A stretch of 64,000 nucleotides of DNA from CAWBAT01 sp046331665 (GTDB lineage: Bacteria; Acidobacteriota; Terriglobia; Versatilivoradales; Versatilivoraceae): the NCBI GenBank assembly GCA_046331665.1, contig JAXLQK010000018.1, forward strand, positions 1 through 64,000, given 5' to 3'. The translations under genes and the position numbers were made by a program. A model generated the notes under the pieces. That model was given only the letters and a program-made list of their open reading frames with translations. It did no database searches and had not been told where the DNA came from. Shown here piece after piece: positions 9,078 to 18,953 of this stretch (position 1 is the stretch's first letter; every line of letters starts with the position of its first letter).

Positions 9078-9280
9078 CCCAAAGCACCACTTATTGTAAT
9101 GCTGAAGTGGCGGCCATGGCCGGCGTTGAGGCATGAGGAGAGACTGTTTGCAGGGGTCTTTCAGGGATTTTTCCAATTTTCCGGCGGGAATTTCTTCAGC
9201 CTCTACGACGACCCCACGTCGTTTCGCGATTGGACTCTCCCCGCAGGCGTGCAAATGGTATTTTCTTGATTATGTTTCTC

Positions 9281-9310
9281 TTGACAAAGCGAGGCTGATT
9301 CGACTATTTT
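9281..9310 (+). promoter_or_regulatory. Sigma-70-type promoter for the rplM operon
   Basis: TTGACA (9281-9286) is followed by 18 bases and TATTTT (9305-9310), placing transcription start near 9317, about 45 bases before the rplM start. The rest of the 9078-9361 gap holds only a short hairpin, gggcg-attg-cgccc, at about 9327-9340. Confidence 0.6.
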
Positions 9311-9361
9311 TCCCATTTTGCACTGGGGGCGATTGCGCCCTTTGGTAGAATGAGGAATTTT

Positions 9362-9796
9362 ATGTCAACATATTTCCCCAAAGCCAGTGAGATCAGCCAC
9401 CAATGGTATGTCGTGGATGCTCAAGATCAGGTCTTGGGCCGACTGGCTTCGCACGTTGCCAATCTTCTCTCGGGAAAATTGAAACCTGGTTGGGTTCCCT
9501 TCATGGACACCGGAGATCATGTCATCGTGATCAATGCCGAGAAGGTAAAATTAACCGGAAAAAAAATAAATCAAAAGCGCTATTTCCAGTACAGCGGCTA
9601 TCCGGGTGGAATGAAAGCAACCTCAGCGCGTGAGATGAAAACCAAAAGACCGGACCGCATGGTGGAAATGGCCATCAAGGGGATGCTCCCCAAAAATAAG
9701 CTGGGCCGGGCCATGGCATCGAAGTTAAAAGTTTATGTAGGGGACGCCCACCCCCACCAGGCGCAACAGCCGGTAGTTTCTGTCATTCATTCATGA
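9362..9796 (+). CDS. rplM: 50S ribosomal protein L13
   Basis: A 144-residue protein with the L13 pattern: WYVVDAQDQVLGRLASHVA near the N-terminus and KRPDRMVEMAIKGMLPKNK further on. It binds 23S rRNA early in large-subunit assembly. The ATG at 9362 is preferred over 9350 because a gagg ribosome binding site sits correctly before it. It is the first gene of a run rplM-rpsI-rpsB-tsf-pyrH-frr and is followed by rpsI after 18 bases, the usual pairing in bacteria. Confidence 0.97.
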   Translation: MSTYFPKASEISHQWYVVDAQDQVLGRLASHVANLLSGKLKPGWVPFMDTGDHVIVINAEKVKLTGKKINQKRYFQYSGYPGGMKATSAREMKTKRPDRMVEMAIKGMLPKNKLGRAMASKLKVYVGDAHPHQAQQPVVSVIHS

Positions 9797-9814
9797 TCGT
9801 AGGAGAAATCTAAA

Positions 9815-10210
9815 GTGACGGCAATTGTTCAATATTATGGTACTGGCCGGCGGAAATCAGCAACGGCAAGAGTCTATTTGCGACCCGGCAAGGGCAGTTT
9901 TCGCGTCAATGATCGGGAGCTGGAAGGTTACTTCAAGAATGAAGCTCTGCGCATGATCATTAAACAGCCCTTCCTGCTTACGGAAACCTCCGATAAATTT
10001 GACATCCTGGCAACCGTTGACGGCGGCGGGCCTTCGGGACAGGCCGGAGCAGTCCGCATGGGCATCTCCCGGGCTCTGCAGGAATACAATCTGGAGCTCC
10101 GCAAGAAGCTGAAGAAAGCCGGGTTCCTGACCCGGGATTCGCGAATTAAAGAACGCAAGAAATATGGGCAGAAAGGCGCCCGAAAGCGATTCCAGTTCTC
10201 CAAACGTTAA
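9815..10210 (+). CDS. rpsI: 30S ribosomal protein S9
   Basis: A 131-residue protein starting with GTG behind aggag. It carries the S9 hallmarks YYGTGRRKSATARVYL at the N-terminus, GGGPSGQAGAVRMGISRAL in the middle, and the basic tail ending KRFQFSKR, whose last residues reach the P-site tRNA in the ribosome. It is co-transcribed with rplM. Confidence 0.97.
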   Translation: MTAIVQYYGTGRRKSATARVYLRPGKGSFRVNDRELEGYFKNEALRMIIKQPFLLTETSDKFDILATVDGGGPSGQAGAVRMGISRALQEYNLELRKKLKKAGFLTRDSRIKERKKYGQKGARKRFQFSKR

Positions 10211-10283
10211 ACGGGGGAGATGGGAATCGATGTCCCTGTGAAGCACCACATCATTTTCTATTAAGGATTTCCGGGAGGTTCGT

Positions 10284-11177
10284 TTGGCATCTGTTTCGAT
10301 GAAGGAATTACTGGAGGCGGGTGTTCATTTCGGACACCAGACCAAGCGCTGGAATCCGAAAATGAAGGAGTACATTTTTGGAGAGCGAAACGGGATCTAT
10401 ATTATTGATCTGCAGAAGACACTCCGGATGTTCAAGGAAGCGACCCGCTATATAGCGGAGTGCGCGTCTCAAGGGGGCAAAATTCTTTTTGTCGGGACAA
10501 AGCGGCAGGCGCAGGAGGCCATCTCCGAAGAGGCACTGCGCTGCGGCATGTACTTTGTCAACCAGCGCTGGCTGGGCGGATTGCTCACCAACTTTGCCAC
10601 GATTCAGAAATCCATCAAGCGGCTGCAGGAGTTGGATGAAATGTCGCAGGATGGCCGTTATCAGCTTCTGTCGAAGAAAGAAGTCTCGCGGCTGGAGCGG
10701 GAGCGCAAGAGTCTGGAAAAGAACCTGTCCGGCATCAAGTCCATGGCCCGACTGCCGCAGGCCGTTTTTATTGTGGACTCCAAGAACGAAGAAATCGCGG
10801 TGAAAGAGGCGAACCGGCTGGGAATTCCGGTGGTCGCCGTTGTCGACACCAACTGCGATCCGGACGACATTGATTACGTCATTCCGGGAAACGATGATGC
10901 GTTGAGGGCCATTAAGTTATTTGTTTCGAAGGTAGCCGATGCGGTGATTGAAGGCACCGCAACCCTTAAGGATCGGGTGGCAGAAACCCAGGAAGGTGCA
11001 GGAACCGCTAAGGACACAACTCCCCCGGGCAGCCTGGAGGCCGGAGGGAATGGTGCAAGTAGTGACGAGGGCGCAGGCGCAGCTGGTGAAAAAAGGATTA
11101 GTGTCGAAGCCTCTGAAAGCTCATCCAGTCCGTCGGTATCGAAGGGACTGGGGACACTTCCCGCAACATTAAGTTAA
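10284..11177 (+). CDS. rpsB: 30S ribosomal protein S2
   Basis: The protein has 297 residues and starts with TTG after gggagg. The conserved S2 core is clear: MKELLEAGVHFGHQTKRWNP, NQRWLGGLLTNF and VVDTNCDPDDIDYVIPGNDD. After about residue 230 it carries a low-complexity tail of some 65 residues rich in A, G, S, E and T, which makes it longer than the usual 230-260. The tail is read in frame with a normal stop. It is followed by tsf after a 186-base spacer in which I see nothing recognisable, the common rpsB-tsf order. Confidence 0.97.
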   Translation: MASVSMKELLEAGVHFGHQTKRWNPKMKEYIFGERNGIYIIDLQKTLRMFKEATRYIAECASQGGKILFVGTKRQAQEAISEEALRCGMYFVNQRWLGGLLTNFATIQKSIKRLQELDEMSQDGRYQLLSKKEVSRLERERKSLEKNLSGIKSMARLPQAVFIVDSKNEEIAVKEANRLGIPVVAVVDTNCDPDDIDYVIPGNDDALRAIKLFVSKVADAVIEGTATLKDRVAETQEGAGTAKDTTPPGSLEAGGNGASSDEGAGAAGEKRISVEASESSSSPSVSKGLGTLPATLS

Positions 11178-11363
11178 CGCCTCAATTCTCCACTCGATTT
11201 CCCTGCTTTCATTCCAAACCAACGCATTGCGTCGGGCAGCTGGAAGGCATTAGTTTTCTTCATCCCTCGCGGCTGGGTGCGATTCCCTCGCCCGCCGCGT
11301 TCTTCGGGTATTCCCAAATATTATTTTATTCGTCCTGGCAGTGCGAAAAGGAGTCGTGGGTTG

Positions 11364-12011
11364 ATGGCCATCACAGCGGATCAGGTAAAGAAGCTACGTG
11401 AAGCAACAGGGGCGGGCATGATGGAATGCAAGAGCGCCCTGAACGAAAGTGGAGGCGACTTTGAAGCCGCCGTCGTCATCCTGCGAAAAAAGGGTCTGGC
11501 GGCGGCCGCCAAGAAATCAGCGCGGGTCGCGTCTGACGGAGTCATCTATTCCTACCTTCACCCCGGAAACAAACTAGGGGTTATTCTGGAACTCAATTGC
11601 GAGACGGATTTTGTGGCTAGAATGCCGGAATTTCTGGAACTGGCCAAAGACCTGGCGATGCATATCGCGGCCATGGATCCCAAGTATGTACGCCGTGAAG
11701 ATGTCCCCGAATCGGTGCTTGCCCAGGAACGCGAGATTCATCGGGATAAAGCGGCGAAAACGGGGAAACCAGCGCCCGTGATCGAGAAAATCGTCGAGGG
11801 GCAGATCAACAAGTTCTTCGCGGAAGTATGTGCGTATGAACAGCCCTTCGTCAAGAACGACAAACAGACCGTAGGCCAGCTACTCACGGATAAAGTGGCC
11901 ACCATCAAAGAGAATATCAGTCTCCGCAGGTTCTCCCGGTTCAAACTGGGTGAGGGTTTGGAGAAGCGGACTGATGATTTTGCCGCGGAAGTCGCCGCCC
12001 AGGTCGGATAA
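11364..12011 (+). CDS. tsf: Elongation factor Ts
   Basis: EF-Ts is the nucleotide exchange factor for EF-Tu. From the ATG at 11364, preceded by aaggag, it has 215 residues beginning MAITADQVKKLREATGAGMM and contains the EF-Tu contact motif ETDFVAR. An in-frame upstream extension to 11277 is unlike the family and was not used. The length suits the short EF-Ts type. It lies 5 bases before pyrH, so the two are probably co-transcribed. Confidence 0.97.
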   Translation: MAITADQVKKLREATGAGMMECKSALNESGGDFEAAVVILRKKGLAAAAKKSARVASDGVIYSYLHPGNKLGVILELNCETDFVARMPEFLELAKDLAMHIAAMDPKYVRREDVPESVLAQEREIHRDKAAKTGKPAPVIEKIVEGQINKFFAEVCAYEQPFVKNDKQTVGQLLTDKVATIKENISLRRFSRFKLGEGLEKRTDDFAAEVAAQVG

Positions 12012-12016
12012 TCCCG

Positions 12017-12733
12017 ATGAACTCCCCTGCCTACAAGCGAGTGCTGTTAAAGTTGAGTGGTGAAGCCCTCATGGGCGGCCAGGGTTACGGCGTGGACCCG
12101 TTGGTGGTCGCACGCGTGGCTGAAGAGATCAAGGAAGTTCATGGATTGGGAGTTGAGCTGGCCATCGTCATTGGAGGGGGCAACATTTTTCGCGGCTTGT
12201 CCGCCACCGCCCTGGGGATGGACCGTGTTTCCGGCGATCTGATGGGAATGCTGGCCACCGTGATCAACGCCATCGCCCTGCAGGATGCCCTTGAGAAAAT
12301 TGGCATTTTCACGCGGGTGGTCTCGGCCATCGAGATGCGCGAGGTCGCGGAGCCTTATATTCGCCGCCGCGCCATCCGCCATCTGGAAAAGCGCCGGGTT
12401 GTCATTTTTGCCGCCGGCACCGGGAATCCTTATTTTTCGACCGACACCGCCGCCGCTCTGCGCGCGATGGAAATCAAAGCCGAAGTCATTTTGAAAGCCA
12501 CCAAGGTTGACGGTATCTACGATGCGGACCCGGTCAAGGTCAAGTCGGCCAAGATGTTCTCGGAGATTCGTTACATTGAGGTGCTTCGCCAGCAGTTGAG
12601 CGTGATGGACGCCACGGCCATCTCGCTCTGCATGGACAACAGCCTCCCTATCGTGGTTTTTAATCTCTTTCATCCTGGAAACATCAAACGTGTCCTGTTG
12701 GGAGAAAAAATCGGGACGACTGTAAAGGTTTAA
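12017..12733 (+). CDS. pyrH: UMP kinase
   Basis: The 238-residue protein has the bacterial UMP kinase pattern: LLKLSGEALMGG at the N-terminus, IVIGGGNIFRG in the phosphate-binding region and KATKVDGIYDADPVK near the acceptor site. It phosphorylates UMP to UDP for RNA, DNA and cell-wall precursor synthesis. It sits between tsf and frr, the widely conserved order. Confidence 0.97.
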   Translation: MNSPAYKRVLLKLSGEALMGGQGYGVDPLVVARVAEEIKEVHGLGVELAIVIGGGNIFRGLSATALGMDRVSGDLMGMLATVINAIALQDALEKIGIFTRVVSAIEMREVAEPYIRRRAIRHLEKRRVVIFAAGTGNPYFSTDTAAALRAMEIKAEVILKATKVDGIYDADPVKVKSAKMFSEIRYIEVLRQQLSVMDATAISLCMDNSLPIVVFNLFHPGNIKRVLLGEKIGTTVKV

Positions 12734-12737
12734 GACA

Positions 12738-13295
12738 ATGACCAAGGAGCTCATTCAAAAGACGAAAGCGCGGATGGAGAAAGTGATCGAGGACATGCGC
12801 CGCGAGCTGTCCGGGGTTAGAACAGGCCGGGCGAATGTTTCTCTGTTGGATCATATCAAGGTGGACTATTATGGCACCCCCACTCCGATTAACCAGGTGG
12901 CGACGCTGGCGGTGCCGGAACCGACGCTCATTACCGCCCAACCCTGGGATATCTCGCTTGTGGGCGAAATTGAAAAAGCCATTCGATCCTCCGACCTGGG
13001 CCTAAATCCCAGCAACGACGGCAAGATTGTGCGCATTCCCATCCCTCCACTGACCGAGGAACGGCGCAAACAGCTGGCCAAGCATATCGGTAAGGTCCTC
13101 GAAGACCATCGCACGGCGATGCGAAATATTCGCCGCGATGAGAATGACGTTCTGAAGAAGATGCTGAAGGAAAAACAAATCTCTGAAGACGACGAGCGCA
13201 AGGCGATGGAAGAGGTTCAGAAGCTCACCGATCAGTATGTCGGGAAGGTGGAAGAGCTTTCCAAGAAGAAGGAAGAAGAAATCATGAAAGTATAA
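12738..13295 (+). CDS. frr: Ribosome recycling factor
   Basis: A 185-residue protein, exactly the usual length. It begins with the helix including MRRELSGVRTGRANVSLLD and ends in a charged helix. Together with EF-G it splits post-termination ribosomes. It follows pyrH by 4 bases and ends this operon; a new promoter lies just downstream at 13317. Confidence 0.97.
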   Translation: MTKELIQKTKARMEKVIEDMRRELSGVRTGRANVSLLDHIKVDYYGTPTPINQVATLAVPEPTLITAQPWDISLVGEIEKAIRSSDLGLNPSNDGKIVRIPIPPLTEERRKQLAKHIGKVLEDHRTAMRNIRRDENDVLKKMLKEKQISEDDERKAMEEVQKLTDQYVGKVEELSKKKEEEIMKV

Positions 13296-13316
13296 GGAAT
13301 TTGGATCAATTTTAGA

Positions 13317-13346
13317 TTGACACTGGTGCGTTCATTTTGTTACATT
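13317..13346 (+). promoter_or_regulatory. Sigma-70-type promoter for the rpsL (str) operon
   Basis: TTGACA (13317-13322), an 18-base spacer and TACATT (13341-13346) lie between frr and rpsL. The leader that follows has a small hairpin, cagggtttttcgccctg, and the motif tttgcacaggggcg (13371-13384), which resembles one in the rplM leader. Confidence 0.6.
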
Positions 13347-13422
13347 TTCAGGGTTTTTCGCCCTGCGAAATTTGCACAGGGGCGTTTGGTGATTAAGTCG
13401 GTTGTTTAGAGGAGATTAAGTC

Positions 13423-13794
13423 TTGCCCACGTTTAATCAGCTGGTCAGAAGGGGTCGGGAAAACCCGAGGTATAAAACGAGCAGTCCGGCATTGCAGAGT
13501 TGCCCTCAAAAACGCGGCGTTTGCGTGCGCGTCTATACCTCGACACCCAAGAAACCTAACTCGGCTCTTCGAAAAGTGGCGCGAGTCCGTTTAACCAACG
13601 GGATCGAAGTCACGACCTATATCCCGGGAATCGGTCATAACCTGCAGGAACACTCCATCGTCCTCATTCGTGGTGGGCGCGTGAAGGATCTTCCAGGCGT
13701 TCGCTATCACGTGGTGCGAGGGACGTTGGATTCGGTAGGTGTTCAAAACCGAAAGAATGGCCGGTCTAAGTACGGGGCCAAGCGACCAAAGTAG
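13423..13794 (+). CDS. rpsL: 30S ribosomal protein S12
   Basis: The 123-residue protein starts with TTG after agaggag. It carries the decoding-centre segments TPKKPNSALRKVARVRL and GGRVKDLPGVRYH. The lysines at the two classic streptomycin-resistance positions are wild-type. It is the first gene of the str operon rpsL-rpsG-fusA-tuf. Confidence 0.98.
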   Translation: MPTFNQLVRRGRENPRYKTSSPALQSCPQKRGVCVRVYTSTPKKPNSALRKVARVRLTNGIEVTTYIPGIGHNLQEHSIVLIRGGRVKDLPGVRYHVVRGTLDSVGVQNRKNGRSKYGAKRPK

Positions 13795-13871
13795 TTTTTC
13801 TCTCCCCACTGACACGAGTCTGATCTGGTTTGAAACGCCCGGCCAGAGGCGTTTTCGAAAGGGTTGGTATT

Positions 13872-14342
13872 ATGCCGCGAAAAGGGAATGTGCCCAAACG
13901 CGAGGTTCTTCCGGACCCCTTGTACAACAGTACGTTGGTCTCCAAGTTCGTGAATTGCATCATGTGGGACGGAAAGAAGAGCACGGCTGAGAATATTTTC
14001 TACAAGTCGCTGGATATCATTCAAAAGAAAACCAGCGACGATCCGGTGAAAATTTTCAAGAAGGCCGTTGAGAATGTAAAGCCGGTCCTGGAAGTCAAGA
14101 CGCGGCGAGTTGGCGGAGCCAACTACCAGGTTCCGGTGGAGGTCAATCCAAACCGGCGGACTTCCTTGTCCATCCGCTGGCTGGTCAGCTACTCCCGGGC
14201 CCGCAAAGAGAAGTCGATGGAAGAGAAGCTGGCGATGGAGCTGATCGACGCCGCCAACAATCGCGGCTCAGCCGTCAAAAAGCGCGAAGATGTTCATAAG
14301 ATGGCCGAAGCCAACAAGGCCTTTGCTCATTATCGTTGGTAG
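13872..14342 (+). CDS. rpsG: 30S ribosomal protein S7
   Basis: From the ATG at 13872 the protein has 156 residues, the family length, beginning MPRKGNVPKREVLPDPLY and containing GGANYQVPVEV and RWLVSYSRARKEKSM. It nucleates assembly of the 30S head and contacts E-site tRNA. An upstream in-frame ATG at 13830 would add 14 atypical residues and was not chosen. Confidence 0.97.
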   Translation: MPRKGNVPKREVLPDPLYNSTLVSKFVNCIMWDGKKSTAENIFYKSLDIIQKKTSDDPVKIFKKAVENVKPVLEVKTRRVGGANYQVPVEVNPNRRTSLSIRWLVSYSRARKEKSMEEKLAMELIDAANNRGSAVKKREDVHKMAEANKAFAHYRW

Positions 14343-14382
14343 ATGCAGGGTGGGATTACCCACCCAATATTGATTTAAGACA

Positions 14383-16467
14383 ATGCCCCGACTTGCCCCA
14401 CTGAAGTTCACAAGAAATATTGGGATTATGGCCCACATTGACGCCGGGAAAACGACGGCGACGGAGCGGATCCTTTACTACACGGGAATCACCCATAAGA
14501 TCGGCGAAGTTCATGAAGGAACGGCCACCATGGACTGGATGGAGCAGGAGCAAGAGCGCGGGATTACCATCACCTCCGCCGCGACCACCTGCTTTTGGAA
14601 CGACTATCGGATTAATATCATCGACACACCCGGCCACGTGGACTTCACGGCCGAAGTGGAGCGCAGTCTCCGTGTCCTGGATGGCGCCATCTGCCTGTTG
14701 GGTTCGGTGGAAGGTGTAGAGCCGCAGACCGAAACGGTCTGGCGGCAAGGCGACAAGTACCGGGTCCCTCGCATCATCTTTGTCAACAAAATGGACCGTG
14801 TAGGAGCGGATTTCTTCCGCTGTCTGGACATGGTCAAGAACCGTTTGAAGGCTAATCCCGTCACCGTCCAACTTCCTTTGGGAAAGGAAGACACTTTCTC
14901 GGGAATCATTGACTTGATGGCAATGAAGGCCATCCTTTACAAGGACGAAACTCTAGGCGCCATGTATGAGGTCGAGGAGATCCCCGCGGATTACCGGGAC
15001 GAGGCACAATTCTATCGCGAAAAGATGGTCGAATCCATCTGCGAGCATGATGAGACTTTGTTGGAGAAATACCTCGGTGGTGAAGCCATCAGCGTGGAAG
15101 AGTTGAAAGCGGCTCTGCGGCAGGCCACTTTGAACTCCATTCTGACACCCGTGTTCTGCGGCGCCGCATTTAAGAATAAGGGCATTCAGCCGTTGATGGA
15201 CGGCGTGATCGATTATCTCCCCTCCCCTCTTGACCTTCCCCCCGTTATTGGTACAACCCCTGATGGCTCCGAAGAGGTTCAGCGCAAGGCCGATGACAAC
15301 GAGCCTTTTTCCGCACTGGTCTTTAAGATCATGACCGACCCGTTTGTCGGACAGCTCGCTTTCTTCCGCGTCTACTCGGGAAACCTGAAGTCAGGCTCTT
15401 ACGTGTTTAACTCGGCCAAAGGCACCCGGGAGCGAGTCGGACGCCTGTTGAAGATGCATGCCAACAAGAGAGAAGAGATCAAGGACGTCTTTGCCGGCGA
15501 CATCGCGGCAGCCGTAGGTTTAAAAAACGTCATTACCGGGGACACGATCTGCACGGAAGACGCGCCGGTGCTTTTGGAGTCCATGGATTTCCCGGTGCCT
15601 GTGATTTCCGTGGCCATCGAGCCAAAGACGAAAGGCGATCAAGAGAAGCTGGGAATGGCGCTGGGAAAATTGGCGCAGGAGGATCCGACCTTCAAGGTCG
15701 AGACCGATCAAGAAACCGGTCAGACCATTATTTCCGGTATGGGAGAGCTGCACCTGGAGATTCTGGTCGATCGTTTGTTTCGTGAATTCGGAGTCAGCGC
15801 CAACGTTGGAAAGCCCCAGGTGGCTTATCGCGAAACGATTCTTAAGAAAGCCGATGCTGAAGGCAAATACATTCGTCAAACCGGCGGTCGCGGCCAGTAC
15901 GGTCACGTCAAGTTGACGGTGGAGCCCAGTGAGCCTGGCAAAGGCATCGATTTTATCAACAAGATTGTGGGAGGCGCCATTCCGAAGGAATACATCGGCG
16001 CCGTTGAAAAAGGAGTTCGCGAGGCCCTGGAGACTGGAGTCTTGGCCGGATATGAAGTTCAGGATGTTTCGGTCATGCTTTACGACGGCTCATATCACGA
16101 GGTTGACTCCTCTGAAATGGCCTTTAAGATTGCCGGCTCGATGGCCGTGAAAGAAGCGTGCCAGCGTGCCAAGCCGGCTTTACTCGAGCCCATCATGAAA
16201 GTTGAAGTCGTGGTCCCGGAGGATTTCATGGGACCCGTCGTGGGAGACTTGAATTCCCGGCGAGGCCGAATTGAAACCACGGAGCCGCGCGCCGGTTCCC
16301 AGGTTGTCACTGCTTACGTGCCGCTCTCCGAGATGTTCGGCTATTCCACGGACCTGCGCTCCAAGACACAAGGAAGGGCAACGTATTCCATGCATTTTTA
16401 TCATTACGAACAGGCGCCCAAGCTGGTCAGCGACGAGATTGTGGCCCGTGTGCAGGGGAGAGTTTAG
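14383..16467 (+). CDS. fusA: Elongation factor G
   Basis: The 694-residue GTPase drives translocation and, with RRF, ribosome recycling. G1 is AHIDAGKTT, G3 DTPGHVDF and G4 NKMD. Domain IV includes the GRGQYGHVK segment, and the C-terminal domain has GYSTDLRSKTQGRATYSMHF. It is full length with no sign of fusidic-acid-resistance remodelling. It follows rpsG by 40 bases and precedes tuf by 53 bases. Confidence 0.98.
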   Translation: MPRLAPLKFTRNIGIMAHIDAGKTTATERILYYTGITHKIGEVHEGTATMDWMEQEQERGITITSAATTCFWNDYRINIIDTPGHVDFTAEVERSLRVLDGAICLLGSVEGVEPQTETVWRQGDKYRVPRIIFVNKMDRVGADFFRCLDMVKNRLKANPVTVQLPLGKEDTFSGIIDLMAMKAILYKDETLGAMYEVEEIPADYRDEAQFYREKMVESICEHDETLLEKYLGGEAISVEELKAALRQATLNSILTPVFCGAAFKNKGIQPLMDGVIDYLPSPLDLPPVIGTTPDGSEEVQRKADDNEPFSALVFKIMTDPFVGQLAFFRVYSGNLKSGSYVFNSAKGTRERVGRLLKMHANKREEIKDVFAGDIAAAVGLKNVITGDTICTEDAPVLLESMDFPVPVISVAIEPKTKGDQEKLGMALGKLAQEDPTFKVETDQETGQTIISGMGELHLEILVDRLFREFGVSANVGKPQVAYRETILKKADAEGKYIRQTGGRGQYGHVKLTVEPSEPGKGIDFINKIVGGAIPKEYIGAVEKGVREALETGVLAGYEVQDVSVMLYDGSYHEVDSSEMAFKIAGSMAVKEACQRAKPALLEPIMKVEVVVPEDFMGPVVGDLNSRRGRIETTEPRAGSQVVTAYVPLSEMFGYSTDLRSKTQGRATYSMHFYHYEQAPKLVSDEIVARVQGRV

Positions 16468-16520
16468 CCCTTCGATTTTCAATATCGCCCTGATTTAAGC
16501 GAGAAAGGATAGAGACAGCG

Positions 16521-17708
<1,188 letters not shown>

Positions 17709-17805
17709 TGTCTGGGGCTCAGCCCCGCTCGCCCCGCGGTCTGTGGCAGTGCTTCAGCCCGCACGGTAGAGGAATTTGAAATAAAGGAAAGCTGGGAAGG
17801 CGGAA

Positions 17806-17955
17806 ATGCGAGAGATTGTTACCCTGCAATGCACCGAATGTAAGCGGCGCAATTACTCCACCACCAAGAATAAGAAGAAGACGACGGATCGTCTGGAGTT
17901 GAAGAAATTTTGCGGTTCGTGCCGGGCGCATACCGTCCACCGCGAAACAAAATAG
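17806..17955 (+). CDS. rpmG: 50S ribosomal protein L33
   Basis: A 49-residue protein starting MREIVTLQCTECKRRNY. It has the zinc-ribbon pairs C9-x2-C12 and C36-x2-C39, so it is the zinc-binding (C+) form of L33. The length and lysine-rich middle are typical. It sits between tuf and tRNA-Trp, the common order ahead of secE. Confidence 0.95.
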   Translation: MREIVTLQCTECKRRNYSTTKNKKKTTDRLELKKFCGSCRAHTVHRETK

Positions 17956-17973
17956 CCTGCATGGCATACGCTT

Positions 17974-18050
17974 AGGCCAGTAGCTCGAATTGGTAGAGCG
18001 CCGGTCTCCAAAACCGGATGTTGGGGGTTCGAGTCCCTCCTGGCCTGCCA
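17974..18050 (+). tRNA. trnW: tRNA-Trp (CCA anticodon)
   Basis: The full cloverleaf can be drawn. The acceptor stem is AGGCCAG/CTGGCCT, the D arm GCTC/GAGC, the anticodon stem CCGGT/ACCGG with loop CTCCAAA (anticodon CCA at 18008-18010), and the T arm GGGGG/CCCTC with loop TTCGAGT. The discriminator is G, and the 3' CCA is encoded (18048-18050). It lies between rpmG and secE as in many bacteria. Confidence 0.97.
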
Positions 18051-18084
18051 CCTTATTGATCCTGGTTAAACCGGAGGGTTTTCA

Positions 18085-18294
18085 TTGCTGGAAAAACTCA
18101 AGCTTGCCCAGATCAAGCAGTTTTTTATCGACGTTCGCACGGAAATGCGCAAGGTCTCGTGGCCTGGAAGGAAAGAGGTCTATGGGACAACCGTCGTCGT
18201 GATTTTTGCAGTCTTCTTTTTCGGCGTCTACCTCGGGCTGATCGATTTGCTGCTTCGGTTCGGTGTGGACAACATTTTCAAGTATTTTCGATAA
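18085..18294 (+). CDS. secE: Preprotein translocase subunit SecE
   Basis: A 69-residue protein starting with TTG behind ggaggg. It has the conserved amphipathic segment DVRTEMRKVSWPGRKEV followed by one transmembrane helix (about residues 36-58), the short single-helix SecE form. It stabilises SecY in the SecYEG channel. The position before nusG is the conserved one. Confidence 0.95.
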   Translation: MLEKLKLAQIKQFFIDVRTEMRKVSWPGRKEVYGTTVVVIFAVFFFGVYLGLIDLLLRFGVDNIFKYFR

Positions 18295-18374
18295 CGGAGA
18301 AGTAATTCAGAATTTTGGGAAAAGCCAATAGCGGCGCCGCGGGCATGGCCAGCGACGCCGGGCGAGTGAGGCTC

Positions 18375-18905
18375 ATGGCAAAGCAGTGGTTCATCGTACA
18401 CACCTATTCCGGATTTGAGCGCAAGGTATCCGAAAGTCTGCAGAGCCGGATCCAGGCCTTTTCGGTGGAGGAGGAATTCGGACAAATTATCGTGCCGACC
18501 GAAGACGTCGTGGAGATGAAGGGCGGGAAGCGGGTGACGAGCTCCAAGATGACGTTTCCTGGATATGTGCTGGTGGAAATGGAGATGAGTGACAAGGCGT
18601 GGCACATTGTGCGCAACACGCCGCGGGTGACAGGATTCGTGGGGTCTGGCCAAAAGCCGTCACCCTTGAGTCAGCAGGAAGTCGACCAGATCATTCATCA
18701 TGCGGAAGTCACCGCTGAAAAACCGAAGGTGGAGATGACGTTTGAACGCGGCGAATCAGTGAAGATCATTGATGGTCCCTTTAACAGCTTTACGGGAACC
18801 GTGGACGAAATGAATCCGGACCGGAACACCTTGAAGGTGATGGTCACGATTTTTGGCCGGCAAACTCCGGTCGAACTGGATTATCTGCAGGTGGAAAAGA
18901 TTTAG
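18375..18905 (+). CDS. nusG: Transcription termination/antitermination protein NusG
   Basis: From the ATG at 18375 the protein has 176 residues, begins MAKQWFIVHTYSGFERKV (NGN domain) and ends in a KOW domain from about residue 125 (GESVKIIDGPFNSFTG). It binds RNA polymerase and links it to Rho or to the ribosome through S10. Upstream in-frame starts at 18315 and 18345 would add residues absent from the family. It belongs to the secE-nusG-rplK-rplA-rplJ-rplL run. Confidence 0.96.
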   Translation: MAKQWFIVHTYSGFERKVSESLQSRIQAFSVEEEFGQIIVPTEDVVEMKGGKRVTSSKMTFPGYVLVEMEMSDKAWHIVRNTPRVTGFVGSGQKPSPLSQQEVDQIIHHAEVTAEKPKVEMTFERGESVKIIDGPFNSFTGTVDEMNPDRNTLKVMVTIFGRQTPVELDYLQVEKI

Positions 18906-18953
18906 GAAGGTGCTTTGGAAGTTGATCAATTGTCTTAAGGCGGAGAACCTCGA

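Noticed and set aside
9078..9280. Possible small gene or riboswitch before rplM
   Set aside because: No frame has coding character, and no conserved riboswitch core was recognised.
11277..11363. Upstream extension of tsf
   Set aside because: The added 29 residues are unlike EF-Ts, and the ATG at 11364 has a good ribosome binding site.
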